Both the position numbers and the translations under genes were made by a program. A DNA stretch of 30,176 bases, taken from Brachionus plicatilis. Its lineage: Eukaryota; Rotifera; Eurotatoria; Ploima; Brachionidae. The notes beneath the pieces were generated by a model. It was not told where the DNA came from. It searched no databases and saw only the letters and a list, made by a program, of their open reading frames with translations. The DNA lies in assembly GCA_010279815.1 (NCBI GenBank), contig QEOQ01000552.1:1384397-1414572 (forward strand). Direction: 5' to 3'. Below, in pieces: positions 8,248 through 20,243 of this stretch (its first letter is position 1; each line of letters begins with the position of its first letter).

Positions 8248-9666
8248 TTAAATTGATTGATGAATTTTTTTCGAATTTGTCATAGACAAAAGAATTGTAA
8301 TAAAAACCTCGAATAATTCTATCAATGTCAAAAAACTCATACCCAGTAACAATCCGGCAATGCCGCCCATATTCGATAAAAGAGTTGTTGAGTCAATTTT
8401 TGGATTTTCAGTCACAGATATAAAGCCTAAAGTTTTATAATAAATATTAACCACTGCTAGATCATTACTGTTTACTGTTTTGTTAAAATATTTAGAGTTT
8501 TCTCCGCTGAAGTTTGTTAAAGTATCTTCATACATTAAATTTGAAAATTTATTTGAAGTAACTGTTTTGTCAAATTTCATTGTTTCACATTCTAATGGAC
8601 AATTCTTGATACAAACATCTTCCAAGTAACTTGTTTTTTCGAAAAAAATAATAAAATCATCCAAACAGCCAGTGTCTATTATACCACAAGCTTTCGACTC
8701 AAAAAAACATGGAAGATATGGAAAATAGCACTTGCATCTATATATGAATAGTCTCTGAATGCATTGAATAACACAAATCCTTTGATTATATCCTGTCAAA
8801 TTTGAATGCACAATCTTAAATAACTCAGAATCATGGCTGTTAATGTCATTGGTATTTCCGTCACATTCACTGTAAGGCTTTCGATAAGAATTGTAAAAAG
8901 TTCTTGACAAGGCAATATTTGTTTCAGCTCTGGGTGCAATTGTCAACTCTTCAGCCATTAATGGATTAATAGTGTGATTGTGAATTATAATCACGGCTCC
9001 AGCACTTGGGCTAATGGCTTTTAATTTATCAGACACACTTGTATTTAAAACCATTCTCAGTCCAAGCATTCTATCAGTTAAAACAGCTTTATTTTTTTCA
9101 ATAGAGTTTCCGCTCATATTGAATCCAGAATTAAATTGATAACAATTTCCAAATTTAGGATGCAAAAAAAGGCTAAAATTTTTAGCATCGCATGGTTTGG
9201 CATTGAATTCGCATAGGACAACTAATTTGTCAAATGAGTCACTTGTTTGTGAAAAACTCTGGCCTTGTATGAAAAATTGAAAGTAAACCAGTAATGGGTT
9301 GATGGTGAAGTTGATGGAAGTGATTGGAAAAAATATGGTGTCGACGTCAATATTAGACGTAAATTTGTTCAGATTGCATAAGGTTACTGTAGGAAAAAGA
9401 GACCTAGGCTCGTTGACCACTCGGGTCTTTGTTGTTACTTCATACTGTAAATAATTTCTTATATTTTCTGTGAACAAAAAGAGGCAAAGTCCAAATGAAA
9501 AACAGGTGAAAAATATCCATATAATTTTGACTAGAACATTGTTTGACTTGAAAATATTTGGAATTCCATGGATTGTTGATGAAAGGAGCATGTCCATGAT
9601 TATTTTCTTGACTCTAAGCTTTTTTGAATTTTGATCATCCATTTTTTTTCTTTTTTTTTTTTCCAT
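8248..9666 (-). CDS. DEG/ENaC family sodium channel subunit
   Basis: 472 aa in one exon. It is predicted to be a plasma-membrane, amiloride-sensitive-type Na+ channel subunit; family members assemble as trimers. Visible features in order: a cytoplasmic Lys-rich N-terminus; the His-Gly gating motif in STIHGIPNIFKS (H33-G34); TM1 at about 45-66; FPTVTLCNLN just after TM1 (91-100); a large extracellular domain with many cysteines, including the CKCYFPYLPC and CIKNCPLEC (352-360) clusters; and TM2 at about 432-460 with the selectivity-filter G-x-S as G442-M443-S444 in GGIAGLLLGMSFLTLIE. Length is within the family range (about 450-700). The ligand (peptide, acid, mechanical) cannot be told from sequence. 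The first ATG (9666) is followed by another at codon 9, so the start could be either. AATAAA signals follow the stop on this strand. No introns, unlike the neighbours. Confidence 0.95.
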   Translation of the reverse strand: MEKKKRKKMDDQNSKKLRVKKIIMDMLLSSTIHGIPNIFKSNNVLVKIIWIFFTCFSFGLCLFLFTENIRNYLQYEVTTKTRVVNEPRSLFPTVTLCNLNKFTSNIDVDTIFFPITSINFTINPLLVYFQFFIQGQSFSQTSDSFDKLVVLCEFNAKPCDAKNFSLFLHPKFGNCYQFNSGFNMSGNSIEKNKAVLTDRMLGLRMVLNTSVSDKLKAISPSAGAVIIIHNHTINPLMAEELTIAPRAETNIALSRTFYNSYRKPYSECDGNTNDINSHDSELFKIVHSNLTGYNQRICVIQCIQRLFIYRCKCYFPYLPCFFESKACGIIDTGCLDDFIIFFEKTSYLEDVCIKNCPLECETMKFDKTVTSNKFSNLMYEDTLTNFSGENSKYFNKTVNSNDLAVVNIYYKTLGFISVTENPKIDSTTLLSNMGGIAGLLLGMSFLTLIELFEVFITILLSMTNSKKIHQSI

Positions 9667-10493
9667 TTATTTTCGACATTTTATAGAAAATTTTTAGAAT
9701 TATTTTTTCCGTAGCTAAACGGAAACTAAAATGTTTTAGCATAAAAAAATCTTTTTTAATTTGTCAATTAACGTTAAATTTGATATTTTTTTCCAGTTAA
9801 ATAAATTAAAAAAAGTTCAGATAATAAAAAAACATTCAAATTAAAAAATCTTATGATTTCAAATGCTCATTTATTACATTTACAGTGCTGCTACGGTACC
9901 TTGAATTCACTATATTATACGTGAATTATGGTAAAATATTATCGTTTTCGTTAATTACCGATAATTATTGTAAAATTCAGTGAAAAAAATTCCAAAATTT
10001 TTCGAAAAAAAACGATTTTCATGAAAAAAATTTTTTTTTTGTATTTTTGAAAAAGGAAAAAAATTAAAATTTGATTGAATTTTTTGACGAAAATTGTCGT
10101 AAATTTCGGTAAATTTTTGTAAAAAAAGGTAAAAAATGGATTTTTATTATTGTATTCTATTTTTTTAAACAAATTATGAAATTAATATTCAATATTATTT
10201 GCAAAACAGATTTTATATTCTAGCGTTTATTGCTTTTAAGCTGTTTGCTGCCTTGTTCAAAACTTCTTTGAATGTGGATTCTTTAGAATAAATTTCACAT
10301 TTATTAGTTTTCCCAAATTGGTATTTTAAAATTTTAAGGACGAACATATTAAATTTTTATATCAAATACAAAAGTTATCAAAAATCATATGTAAAAAGCT
10401 GTATTAAAAAAGATATTCAATCAGAATTTAGTGAGTTTAGCTTTAAATGGTTTAAAAAAAACTTTGACGGTTGAAAAATGTATGAAATATATA
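9667..10493. other. AT-rich intergenic region upstream of channel gene
   Basis: Presumed promoter side of the channel gene. Contains low-complexity sequence of short GTAAATTTCGGTAAA-like phrases (about 9945-10150), which makes an open but meaningless minus-strand frame. At about 9880-9900 TTACAGTGCTGCTACGGTACC resembles a mariner end, but no partner was found. Confidence 0.4.
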
Positions 10494-11195
10494 AATCAGA
10501 GTTGTTTAAAAGTCCCAAAAAAAAGTCCAAGTCCAGAATTAAAATTTGCTAGATCACGCTTCATATCAAAAATTTAAATACTCTTGGGTTGTCTAATGCA
10601 ATAGATTTGCCATATATCAGAATTTTGTTGCAATTAATTTTCTTACAAAAATTGTAAAGAATTAAAACAAACAATTTTTTTTAAGATTAGTTAGCAGAAG
10701 TTGCATAGAAGTCTAGATCAACTAAATTTCAAATTTTTATAATTTTAAAAAAAGTCAAAGACTCCACTGTTTTTGCAAAAAGATAGCCTTCAAAAAGATA
10801 AATTTAGTTAATTGATGTAATTTTCATTTTATGGACTATCATGATTTTTTTTCTATGTTACATAATTCTACGATTTTGATCGTATCTTTGTATTGATTCA
10901 TTCTTAATAAATCGTTTTTTCCTTCGATTGAAAAATTTCAAAATTAAAATATTTTCTCAATTGTTTTAATTTTAATCAGAGTTGTTTAAAAGTCACAAGT
11001 CTCAAGTCCAAGTCCGGACTTTTTATTTTAAATTTTCTTTCAAAAGTCCAAGTCAAGGCTTAAAAAATCTGAAAACTGAAGAAGAAATTCATGCTAAAAT
11101 TGCAAGAAAATTCTGATATATGGCAAATGTATTGCATTAGGCAACCCAAGAGTATATAATTTTTTTGATATGATCTAGCAAATTTCCGTTTCCTC
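10494..11195. repeat. composite of direct and inverted repeats (transposon-like)
   Basis: A ~45-bp direct repeat beginning CAGAGTTGTTTAAAAGTC occurs at 10497 and 10978; CAGAG starts and AAGTCCAAGTCC phrases resemble hAT-type ends. In addition, 10546-10640 is repeated as a reverse complement at about 11095-11190 (shared core ACTCTTGGGTTG and GCCATATATCAGAATTTT). 10645-10727 reappears inverted at 7990-8062. Probably nested or rearranged non-autonomous DNA elements; exact ends and order of insertion are not resolved. Confidence 0.65.
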
Positions 11196-11302
11196 TTCGA
11201 CTTGTAAAAAAATTAGTTTACCTCATTTTTCTAATAATGACATTCTATATAGACATTTGCAAAATAATTTAATTTAAAATTTAAAATTTTCTGCACTAAG
11301 TC

Positions 11303-11308
11303 TTTATT
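11303..11308 (-). promoter_or_regulatory. polyadenylation signal of M1-like gene
   Basis: AATAAA on the minus strand, about 42 bp after the stop codon at 11350. Confidence 0.6.
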
Positions 11309-11349
11309 AAATCAAAATTTTAGTTAAAAAGAAATGTAAGTTAAAACGA

Positions 11350-14300
11350 TTAAAGAACTTTCTTAATCATGTTGGATAATTTATTATCTTTGCTGGTTTT
11401 TGTCAATAATGATTTGATTTCATCTCTAGCTTTGGCAACAAAGGTCTGCGATGTTTTATTTTCCAAATATTTGTTCTTATTTGGATTAAATTTTCTTCTT
11501 CCATCTCCAAAAGCTTCAATGATTTCCTTTTCCTTGTCCAATAACCAAATGTTGTTTGTTGATACTACTTCCAAGGCTCGGAATCTCGCATTAGCTGTTG
11601 CACCAGTCTCAGTAAAAAACACCAACTCCAACAGCTCATAGAACAAAAACTCGTTCTCGAATGTTTTTGTAATATCCAAAAGCATTTGGCCAAGTCTGGC
11701 ATCATCTTCGCCAAACTCTTCAACAAGAGGTCTGAAATTAATTCTGTAGTAGTCCCAAGTGATTTCTCTTCCCACTGGATTTTCACTCATCATTCTCACG
11801 GTATCAAAAAGATCAATTTTTTCCAATTTAGCCTCTTGTTGTTCTTCGAGTAGTTTGGCCAATAACCAAGGCAGTCTGGTGAAGCTCAAAGACTCCAGGA
11901 GTCTTCTTCTTTCGGCCAAATCTTCTATATTCTCATACTCTCTCAAAATTAGATCCCATTCGTTCACATTGTAAGTATTTTGAATGTGGTAGTTAAAGAC
12001 AATTTCTCTCACATATGGAGGCAATCGGCTTTAAAATTAAATTAAAAAAATTTTTTTTTATTTTTTAATAAAATTACATTGGATCAAAAGTTCCACTCAA
12101 AAGACTTGGAATGACTCCTTGCCAGAGTTCGGTTGTTTTTTTCAAACAGTAGCTGTCTTGAATGCGACAAGCTAAAGATAAAATAGTGTCCTTGAGCAGC
12201 CTAAAAAAAATAAATAAATTTTTTATTAAAATTTTTTTTTGAATTACTCTTCAATATGATTTCCGGTTGGTGACCACAAGTCAATGTCGGCTTCTATCTT
12301 TCTCAGCATTGAAGTAAAAAATGATGACACCTGCAAGAATGGTTCCTTGTAGTCCAAAATTCCAACCAAGTCACTTATATGTTTGTGGGCAGTCTTCCAG
12401 GGCAAGTAGTCCTTTTCCCGCGTGAGATAGCTGAGAACATCCACAACTTGGACATAAGATGTTCTTTCGGTGAAACCATTCACGAATAAATTGTGAATTA
12501 TGTTAGCTCGATCTTCGGGCAAAAATTCCTTTTTTTTTAAATTTAAATAAATACTAAAAAAATAAACAATTTAAAAAAAATACTCTATTTTCAGCTTTCA
12601 AGGCTCTGCCTAAATTTTCCCAATTTTCAACAGTGTAATCAGTAGCATAGTAGCCGGCAAATTTTCTGTCACAATGAACCCACGTATATTTTTCTGACCC
12701 AGAATTGGGGACCATTTCGCTGACTTAACACCAAAAAAATTATTTTTCAACTAACAAAAAAAAGTAAAATTTTCCTACATTCTTTTTGATCAATATAAAA
12801 ATCTTTTTCCAAGGGAGAGTTGTCATTTTCACTTCGACCAAATGAGCATGTCAATGGAATGTACCAAATAAAACTAAATAAAATTTAGGAAAAATAAATT
12901 TTTTAAAAATCAACATTTTTCTTATTACTCGTAAGCAGATGGATAGAGGAGGTCGCCGGCAAAAATTGATGAGTAGGAATTTAAAGCTCTTGATTGATTG
13001 ACTTTGATTACCTGTTGATTATTTTCTTCAACAAGTTTAATGTTCAGCAATGGATAGTTGGATTGAGTGACCCATCTGTCAAAAAAGTCTTTGGCAGGCC
13101 ACTTGTCAACTGTTCCCAAAAACTCGTAGAATTTGTTTATCTCAGCGACGCCCCACGGATGTGCATTCAAATAAGCCTTTTAGACAAATTAAAATTAAAA
13201 AAAAACTAGAGAAAAAAATTTATTTACAGTCAAAGCTTGTTCTATTTTGCCAAAGCCAACTTCTTCTTCAACCATTCTTAAGATGGCTGCTGTCTTGCTG
13301 CTTTCTATTTCATCGAAGTATTCTTCGATTTCATAAGGATTTGTAATCGGCTTGTAAATTGGATGAGAGGATGGATAGCCATCACTGACCAAGACATTTA
13401 TTAATTCTTCTGTTATAAATTGTTGGAGCTAAGTCAAATTATTTTTTTAAAATTATTTTTTAAAAATAATTGTAAAATTTACTATGTTCCATTCAGGAAA
13501 GGCTTGATTAACCGCTCTATATTTAATGTAGTCTGCCAAACCTTCTTGTAGCCAAAGTTCGTCCCACCATGCAAAAGTGACAAAGTTTCCAAACCACTTT
13601 GGTCAAAAAGTTAAATAAAATTTTTCTTTTTTTTTTATTCAAAAAGAACTTACAAATTCAGCCAAATTTTTGGCAATCAAAAGAGCAACTCTTTGTAAGT
13701 CTCTTTCACTGGCACTTGCGAACTTGAATAAAACATCCTTTTCTCGGAATATGGGTAGCCCATAGTGGGGAATGGCATCATACTAATTAAAAATAATTTA
13801 TAAAGAAGGAATGCTTAAATTATGGCTGTTTTTATTACCGGATATTCGGGAATAATGAACATGTCAATTTTAGATGGCAGGGCTGTTTCGTCAACATCTC
13901 TGAATATGTCCAATAGGCCTTCAAATATTTTTTCAGTCATGTTCAACACGTCCAAAGCATCGTTGGCAAATTGTTTGCGCGCCCAAATGTTAAGTCTAAT
14001 ATCACCTGGCAAATAAAGAGTTTCGCGGACAAAATCATCATTATTGAACACAACTATGCCAATCAAATAAGTTGGTAATTGTCGGCTAGTGGCAAAAGTA
14101 GTTTGAACTGAGTTATTGACTGTCGGAATTGGTTCATCATTCTAATTGTTTGAATTAAAATAAAAAATTTATGATTCATTTACAAATTGATATTTTTTAA
14201 TTTTTTATTTTTTTAATAAAAGAGATTTGATTGTGAGTACTTATAAAATAAAAAAAAATTAATTTTTTCAAATAGCCTAATTAATTATCATTTTTACAGC

Positions 14301-15949
14301 AAAAAAAAACATAGTTTTTAGATAAATTTAATCATTTTGCTATGTTAAGGGCACTAGTTTGTTGACTAGCCTTGAAAATTAATTATTATAAAATTTTTTT
14401 TATTTAATAAAAAGGAAATTAAAATTTTTTATTAGATTAAAAATTTAAACAGCTAATATTATTTTGAAATTCTTGTTCAGATGATGATGTTTAAAAAAAC
14501 TTTAAGAGTTATGTAAAGAAGAAATCAGTTTCTCTAGAAAATAAAATTATGCTGTATTGTATCAGCTAAAAAAAATGATACAAATTCTAGGAGTTATTAA
14601 TTCCTTTTTTTTTTAAATTCGGTTAAATTTTTAGTGTTTTTAAGAGTTTGAATAAATCGGTTTTTTTTTTGTGGTAAAATAAAATTAATTAAATTTTTTT
14701 TCTAAATAAACCATCTTGGTTTTAAGATATCAAAATTTCAAAATTTAAATTCTTAAAATGATTTTTTTAAAATAAATTAATTTTAAAATCGTTGAAAAAT
14801 TTAATGTTTTAATGATGACTTATTGATACATTAAATTTGAAAAAAAGAAACGATAATTTTATTTTGCAAAAATTATTGTATTTATTTGGATCTGTCATGA
14901 AATATTTAAACCTTGATACCTTGATAAAAGATGATTTTAAAAATTTAATTTGAAAAAAAAAGGCTTAAAGCTGAACCCTGAATGAGTGTAGAACTAAAAA
15001 AATTTTATAAAAATAATTACTTGTGCTGGAGTGTTGAATAAAGCAGTGGTGGTTTTTGGATGATCAATTTTCATTGACCATGTCGGCTTGAATCTTGGTT
15101 CATCAAAGCAAGGAAAAGCATTTCTGGCCTCAATAGGCTCGAATTTTGATGCCAGCATAGTTCTAAAAAACAAATTGTGTTAACTTATATTTTTTTTTAC
15201 TAAAATTACGATTCAGATCCAGGTGTTCCGAATTGGAACTCGAAAATTCCACTGTCATATTCGGGTAAGACAGCAACAAACAAAAATTCAATTGACAATG
15301 GACCATTTGTGGGATTTAAAGGATTTTTTGTTTTTATAATGTAATAGTCATTTTTGTAGAAATTAAATTCACCAACACATTCGACTTCCACCTCTTGGTC
15401 ATCTTTATCCTTGATAAATTGAAGAAATGGAAGCTCTTTGGCCGCGTGGACAAGAATATACTTGTCATTTTCTGACGAGTACTCCGTAGTTATGTCAACT
15501 CTCATATCCATAAAACCATCATAGACACTAAGTCCCCACTCAGGCACAAGAAGCTCAACATCGTAGTGTAGTGGAACATATCTGTCAGGAAGACGCGGCG
15601 AATACCATGGATAGGAAACACCTGGCTCTGGATTTAAAATTTCCGGACACAAATTGTAGCCATCGACTTTCAGTTTTCTTGAGAATCTAGCGGACAATCC
15701 TTCTATTTTTCCTGGATACTTTTGTTTAAATTGAGCGATTCTTTCATTTAAATTTGGTCTTGGTTGTGCAGGTTCTACATCACGCGCTGGACGCTCAACA
15801 ATTTCATTCAGTTTGGCGTTTGGAGCATCATCACAAGTTGGCTTGTTAACCAAGGGAGGCAATATGCCCACTAGTAATGAAGACACGACCACAAATGCAG
15901 CATAGGATCCTAAGACTGCATAGGATATATGTAACTTTTCGCCCATCAT
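11350..15949 (-). CDS. M1 aminopeptidase-family membrane protein, predicted catalytically dead
   Basis: Twelve exons: 15949-15210, 15162-15021, 14141-13839, 13782-13654, 13596-13483, 13428-13228, 13176-12929, 12873-12779, 12723-12584, 12528-12248, 12200-12078, 12028-11350. All introns are GT-AG, 47-57 bp except intron 2 (879 bp). The joins give one frame of 3195 nt, 1064 aa. A signal-anchor segment at about residues 9-32 indicates a type II ectoenzyme topology, as in aminopeptidase N. The N-terminal M1 domain includes FPCFDEP (263-269), then the gluzincin-like domain, an IPLT beta region and a C-terminal ERAP1-C-like helical domain. Key sites are replaced: GAMEN reads DAIPH (397-401); HELAH reads KNLAE (433-437), losing both zinc histidines and the catalytic Glu; the catalytic Tyr in the FDxISYxKG block is Ser519. 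Only the third zinc ligand, Glu456 in LQEGLADY, remains. Flanking [15 protein letters not shown] is well kept, so alignment is secure. It may act in binding or as a dimer partner (inference). Confidence 0.93.
14142..15020 (-). other. large second intron of the M1-like gene
   Basis: 879 bp against about 50 bp for the other ten introns. AT-rich; no open frame, transposon end or RNA gene was recognised within it. Confidence 0.7.
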
Positions 15950-16614
15950 TCCGAGCTCTTATTTTTTTTCTATGTATTAAATTTTTTTCTTGATTCAATT
16001 TCAAATTAATTCGTCAAATTTTATAGATTTTTTTATCAAAATAATTTGGCTTTAATCTTTTATTTAAGTTGTAAAATTTACAGTTTTTGTTTTATTTGTT
16101 GATATTTAGAGTTGTTTTATGGTGAGAAGATTTCTTGATTGCTTACAACAATTTTTTTTGTTTTTAAATTTTATTAATTTATTTTAAATTAGTGCTCTTC
16201 TGATAATTTACTTTAGAAAATTGTTAATTTTTAATTGTCGACATAAATTTTTAATCGCTCATTTTTTTTAGGCAACTCCAAAATAAAAGATATCATAACA
16301 AGCCATGATCGGTAAATTAAAAATATAAATCGACTGTATCAACATATACCCAGTCGTGAGTTGGTGGTAAAATATACAGTCTTTGAACAAAAGAAAATTT
16401 TTTTATTGATGCCTACAAGTGGTTGTTCGGGAGATGCCACAAGACATAGCAAAAATTCTCATTCAAACTCATTAATTTAATTAATTTTTTATTTAAAGTC
16501 TAAGGTAAATTTTTTCGTCAAAAAATAATGATAAAAGATCTAGATATTAAGATCTTTTGACCACAATATTTACTTTCAAAAGTAATTAAGCAAAAAGAAT
16601 GACCAGTGGGACAT
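15950..16614. other. upstream region of the M1-like gene
   Basis: AT-rich, presumably containing the promoter. No clear TATA box can be assigned and no gene was recognised. Confidence 0.4.
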
Positions 16615-16960
16615 TAAAATGGCTGGCATTGTGAATTTTGGTACAAAAATCAAAAACAAAATATAAAAAGTGCCAGAACTTTAATCTAAACCGACTAAAA
16701 CATGTTATGTAAATTGTAGCAACTGATACATTCTTTGTACCACCACTTAAATTTGAATTGGATTTTTAGTATAATGTAGTATCCCTAATTTACTATGTTC
16801 TGAGTTTTGCAGAATCAGTATATTGGTTGTACAAAGGATGAATCAGCTGCAACAATTTGTAGAACACGTTTTGATCCTTCAGAACTTAAGCTTTGGAATT
16901 TTTAATATTTTGTTTTTGTTTTTTTGTACCAAATTTCACAATGCCAAAATGGCTGGCTTA
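16615..16960. repeat. foldback (MITE-like) element
   Basis: The left arm (about 16620-16745) reads GGCATTGTGAATTTTGGTAC, then TCAAAAACAAAATAT, and later GATACATTCTTTGTAC. The right arm (about 16828-16950) reads as its imperfect reverse complement, with outer arms at constant coordinate sum near 33570. No coding content; a 73-codon open frame over the right arm is not credible. Confidence 0.65.
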
Positions 16961-17169
16961 AACATTTGTTCATTTATGAGCATTTTTTTAAAATTTGTAA
17001 TTCTCACTGAACTCTCTGTTACATGCATTTCAAAAAAAAAATAAATAATTCAATAAAAAAATTTTGCTCGAAAATGTCGAATTTTAAATTATTCAAAGTT
17101 TTAGGGTATGAAAATTTAAAATTTTGAACTTTTTTAAAATAGATCAATTGGAACAAGAAAATTAATGGA

Positions 17170-17575
17170 ATGAACTATACCATTATAATTGTCCATGGAT
17201 TTTTTACCAGTCATCTCACATTTTTATCAAATTATCAACTTTTGATTTTTATTATTTTCATTATTGGTTTCATTTTTAAAACCAAAAGTGCTTTTGAAAA
17301 TTACAGTATTAAGACTTTCTACCGTAAACTCTTGACTGCTCCTCATGGATCAATGTCAAAATTTGGATTTATTCTATATGGAACTAGTACCATTGAAGCC
17401 ATGTTATAAATTTTTTTTATTTAGAATTCTTTTTTTAGAATAAACCTTGACTCCTGACTTTAAACTAAGAGTTAGCGCAAAAATTTACTCTTATTCTTAG
17501 AATAATTTCGAATTTCTTCAGGAATAAACTTAAAAAATTGTTGAGTTAAATTCGAAATTAAGAGTAAAAGTTACA
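17170..17575 (+). pseudogene. dispersed-repeat copy with a short conserved coding segment
   Basis: The open frame 17170-17409 encodes a hydrophobic stretch followed by FYRKLLTAPHGSMSKFGFIL. The inverted copy at 29795-30085 encodes NYRKLGTTPLGTMSKFGLIL at the matching place, so this segment was once protein-coding in a repeated element. Nucleotide similarity continues past the stop to about 17575, including AGAATAAACCTTGA, TTTAAACTAAGAGT and ATTCTTAGAATAATTTCGAA. The family was not recognised. The preceding hydrophobic part (LIFIIFIIGFIFK) has no visible counterpart in the other copy. Confidence 0.6.
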
Positions 17576-17696
17576 TAGCCTAAAAAACTTTATTTAAACA
17601 TTTATTGATTATTTTGGCTAATAATTTTACCATTTTCGTTCCGAGGTAAACTTGAAGTTGAGTTCCTTTCTAGATAATTTGTAAGAAGAAGCAATC

Positions 17697-17924
17697 ATGG
17701 GTTTCACCGATGAAGATAACTTCAACGAGAATCTAGAAGATGTTAATTTTATTGAGAATGAAGTGCAGCCAAGTGAGGTTCAAGTTGCTATCAGCTTGGA
17801 ACCAGAGATACATCCAATATCTTCATTCCAATCAGATAATGCTCAAATTAATCAGCAACCGGATTCAATTGATTTTTTTATCCCAACACATCTGCATTTT
17901 TTTTTAAAATATAAAAATAGATAA
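17697..17924 (+). CDS. hypothetical acidic ORF, 75 aa
   Basis: An ATG-started frame with an acidic, Asn/Glu-rich composition (MGFTDEDNFNENLEDVNFIE) ending in a basic hydrophobic tail. Codon content in the first ~60 residues is less AT-biased than the flanks, so it may be a real first exon or a transposon ORF remnant next to the repeat at 17170-17575. No domain, signal peptide or downstream exon could be identified. Confidence 0.3.
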   Translation: MGFTDEDNFNENLEDVNFIENEVQPSEVQVAISLEPEIHPISSFQSDNAQINQQPDSIDFFIPTHLHFFLKYKNR

Positions 17925-18637
17925 TCTAATAAATTTAACTTTAAAATCTTTAGTTTGAAAAATCAGAAAATAAAACCGGAAATACAAATAGACAACAGCT
18001 AACTAATAGAACCTTTTCTTTTATTTTAGTATTGTTCAGCATTCAGAACTTTAATTTTTTAAAATTTTTTTTTTATTTAAAGATTACATTTTTAAAGACT
18101 GTGAGTATTTAAAATTTTTTTAATAGTGTGGCAAGTATCTAATAGTTAAAAGGCTATTTTAATCATATGTCTTACCATTCCTCATATTTTTAGATGATAA
18201 AAAAATATAGAAGTAAGCTTTTCACTTGGAATAAATATCTTTGATGATTATTACAAATGAATCTAAAAACATTAGACACTAAATAAGAATGTTATAAATT
18301 CCTAACTATAAAGTAAAATCTATGTTATTTCCCACATCGTTTAGAATAAAATGGGTTCTCTAGTTTGATTTAATATATTTTTTTAAATTGTTTAAAATTT
18401 ATTAAATTTTTGTTATTTTTTGTACCAAATTTAATAATACCCGTCATTGAAGCCCTCAAAATCAAATGGAAATTTCCTAAATATTTTTTTTATTTTTATC
18501 ATGGAATTTTTTGATCATGTCTGACATGAGGATTTTTCGAATTTTTTGTGACTAAACAAAATTCCTATCATGAAATATTTAGAATACTTTCAAAAATCTA
18601 TAAATTAAACAATTCAAAAGCAACTAAAATATTCAAA
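17925..18637. other. AT-rich intergenic region upstream of the secreted Gly-rich gene
   Basis: No gene recognised. The frame of the small secreted protein is open back to 18548, but that part is AT-rich and precedes the signal peptide, so it is treated as leader. Confidence 0.4.
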
Positions 18638-18868
18638 ATGAAATTATTAACTTTGAGCTTAGTTTTAGTTGTGTTTGCTTTGTTCGCCACAAAAAGTGCT
18701 TTTGGTCAATTGTCTATTCAGGAAATCATCCGACTTTTGCAAGAAGAGGATCAATACTACCCTGGCCAGGGTTTGCCAGGCCTACCTGGCGGTGGAATGA
18801 GTGGTGCAGGAGGCGGTGGTGGAGGATCAGGACTACCAGGTCTACCAGGAATGCCTGGTCGACGCTAA
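18638..18868 (+). CDS. small secreted Gly/Pro-rich protein, 76 aa
   Basis: The ATG at 18638 is chosen because it opens a textbook signal peptide (MKLLTLSLVLVVFALFATKS, likely cleaved after AFG near residue 24); in-frame codons upstream to 18548 lack this quality. The mature part has a short amphipathic segment (QLSIQEIIRLLQEEDQYYPG) followed by GLPGLPGG, a run of glycines and GLPGLPGMPGRR at the end. The GLPG repeats are collagen-like in flavour but too few for a triple helix. The C-terminal Gly-Arg-Arg is the form of an amidation plus dibasic processing site of peptide precursors. It could be a matrix/mucus protein or a peptide precursor; family unknown. AATAAA signals follow at 18879 and 18891. 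Confidence 0.75.
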   Translation: MKLLTLSLVLVVFALFATKSAFGQLSIQEIIRLLQEEDQYYPGQGLPGLPGGGMSGAGGGGGGSGLPGLPGMPGRR

Positions 18869-18878
18869 AAAAAATCTG

Positions 18879-18904
18879 AATAAACAATCAAATAAAACTT
18901 TATT
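18879..18904. promoter_or_regulatory. facing polyadenylation signals of two convergent genes
   Basis: AATAAA on the plus strand at 18879-18884 and 18891-18896 (secreted gene), and AATAAA on the minus strand at 18899-18904 (ADH gene). Since cleavage falls downstream of each signal, the two 3' UTRs should overlap. Confidence 0.6.
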
Positions 18905-18949
18905 CTTTTATTTTAGTAATTAAATTAAATTTCGAATAAAATTAAATTT

Positions 18950-20243
<1,294 letters not shown>

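Noticed and set aside
9880..9900. TACAGTGCTGCTACGGTACC resembling a mariner end
   Set aside because: No inverted partner or TA-flanked second end was found; left as a remark only.
9951..10172. Minus-strand open frame rich in Lys/Phe
   Set aside because: Product of low-complexity A/T sequence with no protein-like pattern.
11369..11974. Plus-strand and alternate-frame ORFs over M1 exon 12
   Set aside because: Shadows of the minus-strand coding exon with the ERAP1-C-like domain.
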